Assembly (NCBI GenBank): GCA_010356995.1
Contig: ML996703.1
Coordinates: 62,001 to 126,000, forward strand
Direction of reading: 5' to 3'
Length of the DNA: 64,000 nt
From: Trichodelitschia bisporula
Taxonomy: Eukaryota > Ascomycota > Dothideomycetes > Phaeotrichales > Phaeotrichaceae
Positions 54,384 through 64,000 of this stretch are shown here, one piece after another. Position numbers and translations under genes: made by a program. The notes below the pieces were generated by a model, which worked only from the letters and a program-made list of their open reading frames with translations, had not been told where the DNA came from and made no database searches. The number at the start of each line of letters is the position of its first letter. The first letter of the stretch is position 1.

Positions 54384-54398
54384 NNNNNNNNNNNNNNN
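54384..54398. other. Assembly gap (15 N)
   Basis: Fifteen undetermined bases. The sequence to the left (54351-54383) is identical to 54737-54769, and the sequence to the right starts an imperfect ~146-bp direct repeat. The gap therefore sits in unresolved repeats. Confidence 0.98.
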
Positions 54399-54640
54399 CG
54401 GGGCGAGTACGCGGGGGCAGATTGCCCGCGGACCAGCGCCCACCCGATCAACTGCGGGCGAGGCGATGGAATCTGCGAGCCCCTCCCTGCCCGCCCCCCG
54501 ACGAGATGGCGGGAAGCCGCTGAATACCGCGGCATCGTGGGGAGAGGGGCATGTGCGCGGGGGCGGATTGCCCGCGGACCGGCGAGCGCCCGGCGGGTGC
54601 GAGCGAGGCGATGGAATCTGCGAGCCCGCCCCCCCCCCCC
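54399..54640. repeat. Imperfect ~146-bp direct repeat beside the gap
   Basis: The block starting gcgggggcagattgcccgcg near 54411 recurs with a few changes near 54557, and ggcgaggcgatggaatctgc follows both. Offset is about 146 bp. The blocks lie in, or just past, the 3' end of the ERF2 gene. Confidence 0.7.
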
Positions 54641-54644
54641 CCCC

Positions 54645-56665
54645 GGAAAGACCCCCCGGCACCCCATCCCTCCCAATATCCTGCATCTCCACTCCCTGCC
54701 CCCTCTCCCTCCTCCCCCTCCTCCTCACCCCCCTCCTCTCCCCAAACCGCTGATCCCCCTCCACATACCTCTGCTTAAAATGCAAGTACGTCGGCGGCCG
54801 CGGCCTCATAAGCACAACGATCCAATTCCTCCAAAAACTTCCCTGCGTAAACGGGCGATGCCGATCCTTCTTCAAAAACTTATGACTCTGGAGATACTCC
54901 CTCGTCGTCTCCCCCCTCGCCATCAGGAAAAGATGATACCCGGTCAAACTCAGCGGGTACATGGTCAGGATAATGCCGTACAGCAGCATGGCGAACGGGA
55001 CGCGCCAGTGATTGATCGCGTGCCCGAAGGACGTGCCCTCGCGGTGCGACCACACGAGGAGATGCGCGAGGCTGGCGGCGAAGAGGAAGAGCCCGAGGAC
55101 GGTGCCGGAGAAGATGAAGGTGAAGAAGTAGCGGTAGTTGCGCCGGCCGACGCAGTTGTTGAGCCATACGCAGTGGTGGTCTTGCGTTTCGACGCAGTTG
55201 TCGCAGGTGCGGCAGTGGTGGCCGCGCGGGGGGCGCCAGATGTTGCATGTTTTGCAGTACTTGGTTGGAACTTCCATGGCTGCTGTGGCGGATGTCGCAG
55301 AGGCGACCATGACCCACTCCGTGGTAGGAGGGCCGAGGGCGAGAGGGTCTTCCTCAGGATTGGGGGGCGGAAACGGGTGCAGGTTCCGCGGCAAGATCTA
55401 TAGAAGTTTAATAGAATTCATGCCAGAAGGAAAAAGAACTCACTCCAGGATCGGTAATAGACGCATGAACGAAAGATGACATGCAAACAAGAAACACATA
55501 AACAAAGAGAATGGGTATCGCAGGAGAAAGATGGAGCCACAACCAAGGCGCCCTGCGAACATTAGCAACCGATATCAAGCATACGGACAAGAACTTACGA
55601 ATAACCAAAGAACAAACCAGTCGGCACCACCACCATCAAGCCCGTCATGATATTAATCGGCTTATCCCTCGCATTCTGCAACCTGCCACCCGCACAAAAC
55701 ACCGTAGCCCCACTAAAGTACTCATGATTCCGCCCAAGTTCACGCTTAACCTCCGCCTTAACCGCCTCCCGGTCCTCCCGCTTCGGCGTCGACGGCCCAC
55801 TCGCCAACCGCTCATGCCCCTGCGGGTGCAAACTAGCCGAGTTCCTCGACTGACGATTCGGAATAATGAAGCTAGACCGAAAACTCCGTGGCGACTTCTG
55901 CGGCGGCGGCAAATTCCCCGCCCCAGCACGCAGATTCTTCCCAATCTCAAGCCTTGCCGGGCCGCTCTTCCGTGGATCGTCGCCTTGCAGCGGGGCCTCG
56001 CTCTCGCCGCGGCTGCGCAGCGTCTCAGCACCATTCGGCGACGTATTCGCCGTCGTGCGGTCCGGCATATCCGTGACATCGGTGCCTCGACTAACAGGCC
56101 GGCCATGCTGGTCCTCGTGATGCAGACCCAGGAAACCCGCCGCGCCGCGGACGGTCTGCTGCGACCCGTTGCTCTGCCGGTTGCCCGCGGCCGCAGTAGT
56201 CTCTGGTTCCTGGGCTATGCTAGGCGGGGCCTGGCCGGGGAGTGAGAGCGGGCGGGCGTTGCGCTGGGCCTGGAGGCGCTGCGAGCTCATAGGCCTGAAG
56301 AAGGCTTGCGACGTGAGCGACGGGACGTGAGTGCGCGAGTGCGCCGTCGGCGGGCGCGTGCTCGCTGCGCCGGTGGAGCCGGCTGCACTACCGGGGACGC
56401 GGTGCGAAGTTGGTGCGGCTTGCCATCCCCGTGATGAGGGGGGGCGGGTTGCGGCGGAGGAGGGGCGGGAGTGGTGGGTGCGGGAGGGGGCGGCGGCGGC
56501 GGCGGAGTCGGGGTCGTCGGGTTCGGAGGGGATGTCGCTCATGCGCGACGATATTATGCTGGGGGGGATGTTGGTGTGTTCGGCGAGGTCGAGGGGGTTG
56601 GGGAAGGAGGTGTCGATGGAGGAGCGCTTTGAGCCGCCGACGTGCGGCGGGGATTGGGTGGTCAT
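54645..56665 (-). CDS. ERF2: Palmitoyltransferase Erf2 (DHHC), 3' end uncertain
   Basis: ER/Golgi membrane protein S-acyltransferase that palmitoylates Ras with Erf4. Exons 56665..55599, 55552..55444 and 55397..about 54645. The first 300 residues are a Ser/Pro-rich, disordered N-terminus. Erf2 hallmarks follow: YFSGATVFCAGGRLQNARDK before TM1, APWLWLHLSPAIPILFVYVF (TM2), SSFVHASITDPG, ILPRNLHPFPPPN after the second splice, then the zinc/catalytic domain KYCKTCNIWRPPRGHHC and the DHHCVWLNNCVGRRNYRYF motif, two more TM helices and the TTREY motif as TTREYLQSH. After PPTYLHFKQRYVEGDQRFGE the frame enters G-rich repeats, a 16-nt run and the gap, so the true C-terminus cannot be fixed; the listed end is only where sequence stops being trustworthy. 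Both introns are 46 bp. Confidence 0.85.
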
Positions 56666-57581
56666 TGGAGCGGGTTCGCGGGGTGGGTGTGCGCGTGGGG
56701 AGGGAGATGCATGACCTGGGGATGGAGAGGGAGGTCGTCAGACGTTTTGCGGCGATGGGTAGGTAGACGCGGGTAGGAGCTATTGTGGTTGGTGTTCGGC
56801 GAGAAGAGAAGTGCGATGGTCGAGGGATCGAGGAAAGGACAAGGACCCGGATAGGATGGATCGGAGGGAGGGTGGTGAAATAGACAGTAGGGGGGGTAGG
56901 ATATAGGATCTGCGAACGAAAGCAACGGAGAAGCGAAAGATGTAGAGAAAGAGGAATTATTGCACCACGGATGGTAGCATGGTGATGGGCACAGCTGAAG
57001 AGAAAAAGAGGTTGAGAAGAGAGGAAGTGGTGGAGCGGATTGTCTCTCACGGCTCGAGTTCCTTGGGTTCAAGTGGTCACAGCTCAGCCCGTTCCAGGTC
57101 TCTCTCTGTCTTCTCTCCTTTGGTCTTGGCCCTGCTTCTCCTTGGCCCAGGAGATCACAGGGGTGTCCCGACCGCCGGCCTTGGCATTGCGCCCGCGCGA
57201 CTCGCATATTTCTGCCTGACCCCCTCGAGAACTTCTGCCTCACTGCCTCACGCTCCAAATCGCAGCCTTGCCGCCTCACCGGCTCAACCTCGGCGCCCAC
57301 CGGCCCGGCAGACCTCCGTGACATCACGCCTTGGCCCCCTAGCCACCACTCACAAAAGTCCCTACCCCCCAGCTCACCCAGCCACCTCGCCAAAGCAGCG
57401 ACGACTTTCCACCAAACCCTTCACCCGCAGGGTCCTCCCCCCCGACCCGCTCATCCCATCTGCCCTCTGCCCTCCACACCACCGACCCTTATAACCCCAC
57501 TCCCACGCCTCTCCACACTACCCTTCAACCACCACAACTCCACCCTCAATCCCACTCCCACAACCACAAGCAACATTCGTC
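56666..57581. promoter_or_regulatory. Divergent upstream region ERF2 / small mitochondrial gene
   Basis: About 0.9 kb between divergent start codons. The half nearest ERF2 is purine-rich on the plus strand and the half nearest 57582 is strongly pyrimidine-rich, so each leader is pyrimidine-rich on its own sense strand. No ORF of note. Confidence 0.5.
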
Positions 57582-58227
57582 ATGTCTCTCGCCCGCGCCG
57601 CCCTCCGCGCCTCTGTCGCGCGTCCCCTCGCCATGCGCGCTCCCCTTCGCACGTACTCCAGCGCCTCGGGAGACGCAGCGCAGGACGCCCCGGGGGCGAA
57701 GGTGCTCCATAAGGGCGCGAAGCGCGATCCCGAACTCTACGTAGGCCCTCCATCTCAACTACAAACGGCACCAGGCTAATGCCCGCAGATCCTCTTCGGC
57801 ATCATGGCGGCCACGTTTTCGCTCGCTGGGTGGTACTTCAGTAAGTCGCTTTCCCCTCTGCCTCTGGTGGCGTGGCGATTGGGCAATGCCAGCAATGGCT
57901 TTTGTGGGAAGGATGACAGTGATGATGGGGGCTAATGTGGGTCTCTACAGCGCATTCCCCCACCTCCTCCAGCTCCGAGAGCGCAGTCGCCAAAGTCCCC
58001 GGCTCGGAGCCGTGGAAGACCGGCAAGGCCGCCGTGTACCAGTACCACCCCGGCGGCGACGAGTCGCAGCAGAAGCGCGAGGTGCCGAGTGCGCTGCATA
58101 GCGTTATTATTCCCAATGTTAACTTGCCGCGGGTATGTGTTCCCGGTCTTTGGGGTGGGAATGTGGGCTAATGTGTGGGCAGGAGTTGCACGAGCAGTTC
58201 AACAAGTATGGCAAGGATGGGTTCTAG
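57582..58227 (+). CDS. Small predicted mitochondrial single-TM protein, unknown function
   Basis: Protein of 145 residues in four exons: 57582..57740, 57789..57840, 57951..58132 and 58183..58227, phase-consistent. The N-terminus MSLARAALRASVARPLAMRA is Arg/Ala-rich without acids, a good import presequence. After the first splice comes PELY|ILFGIMAATFSLAGWYF, one hydrophobic helix (about 54-71). The remainder is hydrophilic with SEPWKTGKAAVYQYHPGGD, PSALHSVIIPNVNLPRELHE and a C-terminal KYGKDGF. I believe similar proteins occur across filamentous ascomycetes, but I cannot name the family; an accessory subunit of an inner-membrane complex is one guess. Introns are 48, 110 and 50 bp. Two of the exons (52 and 45 nt) are too short to be seen as ORFs. 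Confidence 0.75.
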
Positions 58228-59674
58228 ATGATGGGCGACAGATTGTACAGCAGTTTGAGCAGTTTTAGGACTGAGGGAGTGGGTGGCTGTGGAAGGAGTG
58301 TAGAATAGTGGTTGTAGAGCGGCATTGGGTGCAATTTGTCTAGTGCCTTGTGATAGCCCGGGTATCGCCGAATTTAGGTTCGTGTTTTGGTGATGTGGTG
58401 CTTTGCATTGGGACTTCTGAGATTGAGACTGCTAATCTTGAGCGTTGTATTAACATCACCTATGATGGTTCAGTGCCAATGGCAAGTGGCTGATTTTTAT
58501 GTCATTGACTGAAAAGCTGTCCGTCAAAATTTCCAACACCCAAACACATGCCGAACATTCAACCCAGTCATCACCACTTAAAAACCACCCAGGGCTGCAG
58601 AAAAAGAAAATATACGTATTGAGACCTCTGATTCCGAGTGATTATATCAGACTCGCCCTTTGATGGTTCAATGCCAATGGCAACTGGCCACACCATCGGC
58701 TGGGAAGCTATCTGGTCAGTTTTCAATCGAAAAGCATGTGGAGCATCCATCCAGTCATCACCGCCCAACCATTACCACCCCAACATCACCACGGCAGCAA
58801 AACAGAGGCAAAGGTAAACAAAAACCGCCAAGGGTCCAAATGGATATATGTACCGCTAGCTACCTACATGACGCAATTGCAAGAAAAGAGAAACCATGAC
58901 AATGGCCTTTCGCACTACCTCCATCAGTGCGGACATTCTGCTCCCCTTTCCCAGACACGGGATACATCATTACAGCTCAACCACTACCTTCCAGCCGTCA
59001 TCGCCAACGACAAACAAACTAGAAGGAAGAAACAGGGGGTAAAATGGGGGTATGTCATACAGCACCGCTACCACATCCGCAACCAACAGCCCACAGGCTC
59101 TCCTCAAAACTACAGCTAAGAAAGGCGCAAAGAAATGTACATGATCAGAACCTAGGAAAAGCGTGTGAGGTGAGAGGGTATGCCATCGAACAGAAAAGGT
59201 GCCGTGATATCCACTCCCCCAATCCGCCGTCTCATCCTTCGCTTTTCTCAGACCCTTCCGGCGGGAAAGAGACCCAGCCATCCGAGGGGAAAGAGAACCC
59301 AGCTCTCGAAGCCCGCCCCTCGAGCAGAGAAACTGAGCGCCAGCAGAGCGAACTAAAAAGCAGAGACATGGTCGTGAAGAGAGCACCCAAGGAAAGCGAG
59401 AGAGCGTAAGAATGGCAAAAAGCCACACACCAAATCGGAAAAAGAAGCACCCATCAAACCACATACACACTCACAAGTCTCGCAAACCGCAAGTAGAAAA
59501 GAAAAAGAAAAAACCCTAACCTGCGCGCAGTAAATGCTGTTCTTTTGTGCCCCTCACCGGCCTGGAATCACCATTCAGATCAAGTTCGGTACCCAGGTCC
59601 CAGGGACCCACTCTTCCTACTCTTCCCACCCCACCCCACACCCCTCTTCATGACCTCAACTCTCCTCTCTCATC
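58228..59674. other. Convergent intergenic region with a duplicated segment
   Basis: The 1.4 kb separate the 3' ends of the small mitochondrial gene and aspE. It holds a diverged ~105-115-bp direct duplication (58462-58577 and 58661-58765). No recognised gene; the 60-166-codon ORFs carry no motif. Confidence 0.5.
58462..58765. repeat. Diverged direct duplication, ~110 bp, two copies
   Basis: Copies at about 58462-58577 and 58661-58765. Each opens with tgatggttca(g/a)tgccaatgg, continues through a gaaaagc block, and closes with ccagtcatcacc. About 85 bp lie between the copies. Identity is partial. Confidence 0.7.
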
Positions 59675-61563
59675 TCAAAACGCATTAACTCCCTGCCTCC
59701 ACACCCCCCCAACCATCTCACCCCGCCCATCCCCTCTCCTCCCCCCCCTTCCCGGACTCATCTGCTGCCCCCCAGCACCACCAACCCCATTCCCATTCCC
59801 AACCCCCTTCGGCGCCCGCCTCTTAAGCCGACTCGTCCGCCACCCCTCATACCACACCTCACGACTCGCCTCCCGCAACTCGCTCCTCCACTCGGAGAAC
59901 ACGCTCTCCTTGAGCCGGATAAAGTCGCAGTGCTCGGGGTTATACGGATCCGCAAAGCCCCATGGAAAGCGACGGCCTATGACGCCCGGGTCGTAGTTGT
60001 CTGGAGAAATTATGCTAAGCGGCAGGTAGGGCGTCTCGTCGGCGGCGTGCGGCGCGTTGAGCGTGTCGCTCATAGACCGGCGGTGGGCGTCCTTGTCCTT
60101 CGCCTCCTTAGGCGGGGACGGAGGGGCATCGTCCTCCGTCCGATCCAGGAGGTCGTCGATGATATCATCCGTGACATCGCGGTCCGGGCTGAGTCTGTAC
60201 TCGTCCTCATCACGCTCGTCCAAGCGCTCCGGATCCTCCTCACTCTCGCTATCGACGAAATTGAGCGCCTCCAGCGGGTCCAGCTTCGCCTGCTTCAGAC
60301 TCTCCCACACCGCCTTCTTGAGCAGCGCCATGTGCGCCGTGGAAATGGTGTCCGCCTTGCTGATCACCGGAATCACAGTCGTCTTGCCCTGCAGCGTGCG
60401 CAGCACCTGTACGTCCAGATCCTCATCTAGCACACCCATGAGCCTCAGCGCCTCGTCAAATTTACTAGCGGGGCCGGGACGCAACTTGCGCGCATACGCC
60501 AAGTTCGCATCGAGGCGGACAGGATCGAGAATCAAGAACACGCAATGGATGTGCGTGTCGCGCACGCCGGGCGCGCGCACGACTTTTTGCTCCTCTGTGA
60601 ACGTCTCTTCGAACTTGGATTCTAGGAACGAGGACATTTCGCGCAGCTGCAGGTCGACGAATTTCTTCTCCAGGCCCTGCGAGTCCCACAGCGTGACGCC
60701 GATGCGCTCGTGGTCGACCTCCGTCTCGAGGTAGTGCGGCGTGAAAGGCGACTCGGCGTCCATAGCGCTGCGCGGCGGCGACGGCGACTGCTGCTTGGAG
60801 GATGGGGGCGCGAGGGCATAGCGCAGGAAGTCGATGAAGGAAGATTTGCCCGAGTTGTGCTCGCCGATGACGAGGATGCTGGTCGCCATTAGCTTTTCGC
60901 TGTTAATAGCCAAAGGTGGTAGGCAACTCACTTGAACGGCGTAGGGTCCTTTCGCCTCCTTACGCGTCGTGGGCTATTGATCCCCGTTGCGCTGATAGCA
61001 CTACTCGCATAGCTGTACCGCCCACGATGCGTCATGCTCTCCGTGCGCGCAAACGGCTCATACTCGCCGTTTTTCCCCGGCTGGCCCGGACTCATGCTCT
61101 GATGGTGTTGCGCAGAGGCATACTGCTGCGGACTGTACGGCGCGCCATAGCCTTGGCCCTGCGGCGACGCCCCGCCATACTGTTGCTGGTTCTGAAAATG
61201 CGCCGGCGAGGAATGGCCAAAGTACTGCCCTTGGGCGTCGTTGAAGGATGATTGATCGAGCTGCGGGAGCTGGGGGGGCACGCGCGGGATGTTGGGGTTT
61301 TGGGGTACGGGGGCGCCGGAGCTGCCCTTGCGGCCGATTTTGTGCATCTTGTTGCGCGCGGCGCCGGGGGGCCCTTCGGTTGATTTTTGGCGGCGGAGGA
61401 AGTTGAAGCTTGTGCGGCGGTCGTTGTTTGAGACGGTTGATGGAGGTGTTGTCGTTGATGCAGCGGTGGCGGGGGGGAGGGTTGTGGATGCAGCAGCTGC
61501 GGTGGTGGTGGTGGTGGGTTTGGAGGGCAGTGCGTCGTGGTTGCCGGCTGCGGAGGTTGACAT
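59675..61563 (-). CDS. aspE: Septin, AspE type
   Basis: GTP-binding septin of the filamentous-fungus-specific AspE group. Exons 61563..60932 and 60878..59675 give 611 residues; the intron is 53 bp. The first ~210 residues are a disordered, Gln/Tyr/Ser-rich extension (QYFGHSSPAHFQNQQQYGG). The splice joins DPTPF to NILVIGEHNSGKSSFIDFLR, the G1 P-loop GEHNSGKS at about 216. The G3-like motif is WDSQGLE rather than a canonical DTPG. G4 is visible as ISKADT (AKAD in core septins). The segment before it, DTHIHCVFLILDP, is the septin-typical strand. The C-terminus carries the septin unique element-like PWGFADPYNPEHCDFIRLKE and WRSELREASREVWYEGWR. The ORF upstream of 61563 is open but leader-like. 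Confidence 0.88.
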
Positions 61564-62693
61564 GGTCGAATTGGCGCGCGGCGGGAAATGGTAAATTGGA
61601 CGAGGGGAGGGGGGGGGGAGGGGGTTGACTGGGGACAGTCTTGCGGTTACTGCAACGCGCGGAGCCGACTGCGCTTGGGGCTGTTTGGCGCGCTTTTCTG
61701 CTACTCTCTTTCTTTCTTGTCTTTGCTGCTTATGGGCTGTTTGGCTGTTGAGACCGAAGGACAAACTATCTTTGACAGCGATGGGCCTGGATGTATGCTG
61801 CAGGGAGACGGAAAATTAGTGTTAAAGGACACGCAGGGGGGTTGGGTGGTGGATGTTGGATATGGTGGAGGGAGATGGAGGGAGAGGAGGGAGATGGAGG
61901 GAGAGGAGGGATAGGGATAGGGAGAGTTACAGGAATAGAGGTTCGTCGCGTTGGCTGTGGGTTGTGTATCCCAGGAGAGCGCAGCTGTAACTGAAGGAGG
62001 CTGAGATGGATGCGATGTGCGTAAGGATGGATAGGAGACCACACTGTGTTCTCTCTCTCTTCTGCCGCTGACCTGCTGCGAGCGAAAAGGCGCGATTGTC
62101 CCAACTGCAACCCCGGCGCGCGTCGTGATGGCGTTTGAGGGGCTTGCTGACCTGAGGAGCACAGGAAGAGAAGAGGAAGGCAAGGGAAGGGAAGGGAGGG
62201 GAGGGGGGTGAGGCGGCTGCAAGCGTGGGCGGGTAGGGGGAGAGACGAGAGATTCGATACGGGGTAGGGAGTGGAGTATCGTGGGGCTTGAACGATGGAA
62301 AGAAAGTGCCGAGGTGATGGCAATCAGGTGTCAAAACGGCCGTTGACGATGGAGAAACAATGGGGTGGAAGAAGAAGAAGAAGAAGAGTCAACTGGCTTG
62401 CCTTTGGGCTTCGAAGAAGAAGTTTGTTTGCTGGCTCGAGGGCGTTTGGGCTGTGAGAGCGCAAGCGGTTTGCATGTACAGAGTCGTTGCGGATACTCCT
62501 CCACAAAGGAAGAAGACTAGCCTCGCGCGGAGAAGAAAGAAAAGGGGTGGCACGGTTGCTTGACTTTGGGTTTCTATCTTCGCTCCAATTGCTCTTCGTT
62601 CTCTCAGCTCTCGAGTCCCTAACCTTATCTTACACAGCGAGTTCGCCGTCCTCGTCATCGCTCGTCCATCTCTCTGGTCGCCTTCTCTCTCCC

Positions 62694-62728
<35 letters not shown>

Positions 62729-63570
62729 CTCCCCACGGCCCCATCTCCTTAACCCATCAATTGGCAAATCGCAATAGGAGAGCCCATCTCCATCTCCCCC
62801 CGCCCCGACAAAACCAACGAATCAAACGGCCCGCCGTCACGTCAACCCACGGGAGGCGTCCACGGCTGCTTCGTCCCGCAGCTCGGGCGCCCCTCCCCCG
62901 TGTCCTTATCCCCCATCCTATCCCATCTCTTCTCTCCATTTCTCTAACCTCAACTTGACACACATGTCTCTAAGCCTCCGAACTCTGTATGAAGGCCATG
63001 TTCAAGAAAGGCTTCATCACGGCTTGCGAGCTACAGTAAAGAACCCTTTCTCCACCTCCACGCTCCACAGTCCCTGATAACCCCCTCAGCCCTATGCAGG
63101 TACAAAAGGGGAGCGCGCGTGCCGCTAATTTAGACGCGAAAAAAAAGGGACCCAGAACTTTGTTTTTCGGTGACGCCAACCTTCACTGGCTGCATATCAT
63201 GCGCGACGACAACTTCACGCGATAACTGTCGTCGCCGCTGTGCCTGTACATCCGTAGTGGATAACTTTAGACGAATACCGGCAACCTCATATCATCATTT
63301 CGCCATCTCTTCAAGAAGAAGCCGGTTACACTAACCCCGAATGCATCCAGTATCCGTGCCACGTTGCCCACAATTCCCCAACCCCGTGCTCAAGAGCGTG
63401 GCACGAAAACGGCCGGCAATCGGTAATGTGTAATGGTTAATCATTCCATGGTTCAAGAGAATACGGTGCATGAGAAGCTGCATTATGCCGTGAGCTACTT
63501 TCAACTACCGCTGATATCCATGCTTGAGACCCGAGATGATCACAGTCCTAGAAATCACAGTCGTCACCCC
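61564..63570. other. 2-kb intergenic region upstream of aspE
   Basis: Purine-rich on the plus strand near aspE (61590-61920), with GGAGGGAGAT-type repeats at about 61865-61915, consistent with a pyrimidine-rich leader. A (CAT)n microsatellite of about 11 units lies at 62694-62728 and a gaa run at 62369-62388. No gene recognised; the 62-63 kb ORFs are simple-sequence readings. Confidence 0.5.
62694..62728. repeat. (CAT)n microsatellite
   Basis: About 11 uninterrupted CAT units. Read in frame it gives poly-His or poly-Asp, which explains the low-complexity ORFs here on both strands. Confidence 0.95.
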
Positions 63571-64000
63571 TCACGCCGTCAGCGTGTACTCCACCGAGTT
63601 CCCCGGCTGGCGCGGAAAAAACTCAAAGGTAAACGTCGCCGCCATTTTCTTCGACGTCACCGCGTCCACAGCGCCCTTGGTGAGGATGACGCTCTTGCCG
63701 TCCCAGTTCCAGTGGTTGTTATACGTCTATTCATGATCAGCCTCACGATCCCCACAGTACCAGAGGACTCACCACATATCCCTGCTGCAACGGTCCCAAA
63801 TACTTCGTCCAGTCGTCGGCCAAGTAACTCTGATCCGAAAACCGCGCCTTCACAGCCGCTATCTTCGGCAACCCCTTCCACGTAACCGGAATATGCAAAT
63901 CCGCCCCACTCACGGCCTGCGAACTCTTCGCCCCGAGCACCGGCACATCCCACTGCACCAGCTGCACGCGGACGTCGGCACCGGCGCTGAAGCTCACGGT
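63571..64000 (-). CDS. C-terminal part of a probable secreted glycoside hydrolase (GH5-like)
   Basis: The 3' end of a gene running off the right edge. Exons >64000..63773 and 63726..63571 give the last 127 residues; the intron is 46 bp (GTGAGT to GAATAG). The visible part reads TVSFSAGADVRVQLVQWDVP, ... DLHIPVTWKGLPKIAAVKAR, then DDWTKYLGPLQQGYV|TYNNHWNWDGKSVILTKGAV and AATFTFEFFPRQPGNSVEYT. These look like a C-terminal beta-sandwich of the kind found after the catalytic domain in fungal GH5 cellulase-like enzymes, where the LGPLQQ block and the closing TFEFFPRxPGN strand recur. This is from memory of the family, and catalytic residues are outside the window, so the assignment is tentative. 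No reason to think the gene is broken. Confidence 0.5.

Noticed and set aside
54117-55394. 425-codon minus-strand ORF running through the gap and poly-G run
   Set aside because: Its first part is ERF2 exon 3, but the frame after the repeats passes through N and a 74-nt run and cannot be trusted.
1-64000. CRISPR arrays, insertion sequences, operons, riboswitches
   Set aside because: Eukaryotic nuclear sequence with introns; the tandem repeats seen are not spaced like CRISPR arrays and no such features were found.
1-64000. Recognisable transposase, reverse transcriptase or integrase genes
   Set aside because: No conserved motif of these families was seen in any frame; the repeats here cannot be given a mobile-element family.

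Overview
The window is a draft-quality piece of nuclear DNA from a filamentous ascomycete (Pezizomycotina). The grounds are short spliceosomal introns (45-70 bp, mostly GT-AG), fungal-only genes (Zn2Cys6 regulator, DASH subunit Spc19, septin AspE, Ash1-type SET protein, FSH1-type hydrolase, DHA2 transporter), moderately high GC, and an N gap beside a 74-nt poly-C run. I cannot fix the class; Dothideomycetes or a neighbouring class would fit. I recognise 21 apparently intact or edge-cut genes, one gene with an unresolved 3' end, one decayed host gene, and several repeats. Exon structures were rebuilt by hand from splice signals, reading phase and conserved protein motifs.

Layout. 1-12.9 kb: the 3' part of a Zn2Cys6 regulator (+), then on the minus strand a MOV10/SDE3-like RNA helicase, a PEP-mutase/isocitrate-lyase-fold enzyme flanked by a direct repeat pair, mitoribosome factor Rsm22, and casein kinase 1 (Hrr25/CkiA type). 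12.9-16.5 kb is a long leader and gene-free stretch. 16.5-25.3 kb is a dense housekeeping block: ATP synthase subunit J and Spc19 head to head, Ipi3 (rRNA processing), ten-exon gamma-COP Sec21, and lipoyl synthase divergent from Sec21. 25.3-33.2 kb is gene-poor and holds only one AP-1-like bZIP gene. 33.2-48 kb: phosducin-like Plp2, a decayed GH3 beta-xylosidase, two GNAT acetyltransferases, an RBR-type zinc protein, a DHA2 drug-efflux-type transporter and an FSH1-type serine hydrolase. 48.9-64 kb: Ash1-like H3K36 methyltransferase, a diverged ~300-bp tandem array, palmitoyltransferase Erf2 with a repeat-disturbed 3' end next to the gap, a small mitochondrial membrane protein, septin AspE, and the 3' end of a probable secreted glycoside hydrolase.

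Most genes act in unrelated core processes: mitochondrial function (Rsm22, Atp18, Lip5, the small membrane protein), membrane traffic (Sec21, Erf2), spindle and morphogenesis (Spc19, CK1, AspE), and chromatin or RNA silencing (Ash1, helicase). I see no convincing biosynthetic cluster. The least explained items are the ~300-bp array, a 5' C-rich to 3' G-rich switch of the coding strand inside many genes, two probable GC-AG introns, and the diverged direct repeats around the PEP-mutase-like gene.
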